Source: Cyanobacteriota bacterium (lineage in GTDB: Bacteria; Cyanobacteriota; Cyanobacteriia; Phormidesmidales; Phormidesmidaceae). From it: 6,363 nt of DNA. The stretch is from assembly GCA_027592485.1 (NCBI GenBank), contig JAQCKL010000273.1:1-6363 (forward strand), written 5' to 3'. A program made the translations under genes and the position numbers. This document shows positions 6,167 to 6,363 of this stretch, in pieces. Every line of letters begins with the position of its first letter. Position 1 is the stretch's first letter. The notes beneath the pieces are model-generated. The model saw nothing but the letters and a program-made list of their open reading frames with translations. It ran no database searches and had not been told where the DNA came from.

Positions 6167-6363
6167 GTGATCAGTTTATTAAAACTAAGGTTCTGATTAC
6201 AGTGATGACCTATCCCCACCCATCACGGGGATATCAGGAACTTGTTTGTACTGCTGGTATCACGGAAAATCATGAATGGGTCAGGCTTTACCCAATTTGT
6301 AAGTGTCCCAGGGTCTATCCAGGCTTAATAGCTAGGATCGTGGTTGATGGAACATCTGCATCC
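6163..6363 (+). CDS. DUF488-associated protein of unknown function, N-terminal part only
   Basis: Opens at ATG 6163, overlapping the DUF488 stop codon (ATGA), and stays open for 67 codons to the window edge. The start KVLITVMTYPHPSRGYQEL followed by VCTAGITENHEWVRLYPI recalls a family I know as the usual partner of DUF488 genes (pattern: KVLxTVxTYPxPS, then ETVCTAGI, then RLYPI). No function is established that I can name; the proteins are soluble-looking, with no signal peptide or membrane segment here. After RLYPI the sequence (CKCPRVYPGLIARIVVDG) does not match the continuation I expect (an Arg/Tyr-rich stretch leading to YQWIEV), so this could be a divergent member or a disrupted gene. 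Coupling to the upstream gene implies the two proteins are made in step and may act together. Confidence 0.72.
   Translation, partial: MSDQFIKTKVLITVMTYPHPSRGYQELVCTAGITENHEWVRLYPICKCPRVYPGLIARIVVDGTSAS

Noticed and set aside
1..6363. tRNA, rRNA or known riboswitch (including a biotin-related control element at birA)
   Set aside because: No cloverleaf, rRNA or known riboswitch core was recognised by eye on either strand; a covariance-model scan would be the decisive test.

Overview
The window looks like chromosomal DNA of a cyanobacterium. Three things point there: eight copies of the palindrome GCGATCGC (HIP1) between positions 20 and 4970; genes for phylloquinone/menaquinone synthesis (a DHNA-CoA thioesterase of the Slr0204 type and MenE); and several hairpin-forming repeats of the kind scattered through filamentous cyanobacterial genomes. 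The exact genus cannot be told from the sequence alone.

Layout. (1) 1-714, minus: PgeF/YfiH multicopper-oxidase-like protein, cut at its C-terminus by the window edge. (2) 715-796: short divergent spacer with purine-rich repeats. (3) 797-1678, plus: biotin protein ligase BirA without the DNA-binding domain. (4) 1721-2911, plus: exported M23 metallopeptidase, close behind birA and probably co-transcribed. (5) 2912-3279: non-coding, holding two separate inverted-repeat elements. (6) 3280-3723, plus: hotdog-fold thioesterase. (7) 3614-5158, minus: MenE, convergent with the thioesterase and overlapping its 3' end by 110 bp; it carries an in-frame repeat-derived insert. (8) 5159-5293: short AT-richer spacer. 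(9) 5294-6166, plus: two-domain DUF488 protein. (10) 6163-6363, plus: start of a partner protein, translationally coupled to the DUF488 gene and cut by the window edge.

How the genes fit together. PgeF and the M23 peptidase both concern peptidoglycan (precursor quality control and wall cleavage), with birA between them. MenE and the thioesterase act two steps apart in the same quinone pathway: MenE makes succinylbenzoyl-CoA, MenB (not in the window) makes DHNA-CoA, and the thioesterase releases DHNA for prenylation. The last two genes form a separate cassette of unknown function. They are clearly lower in G+C (about 40% in two sampled 60-base lines, against 63-67% in two sampled lines of the M23 and menE genes) and lack HIP1 sites, which suggests later acquisition.

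The best candidate for an undescribed system is the DUF488 plus partner cassette at the right edge. The most clear-cut oddity is the repeat that has become part of the menE reading frame.
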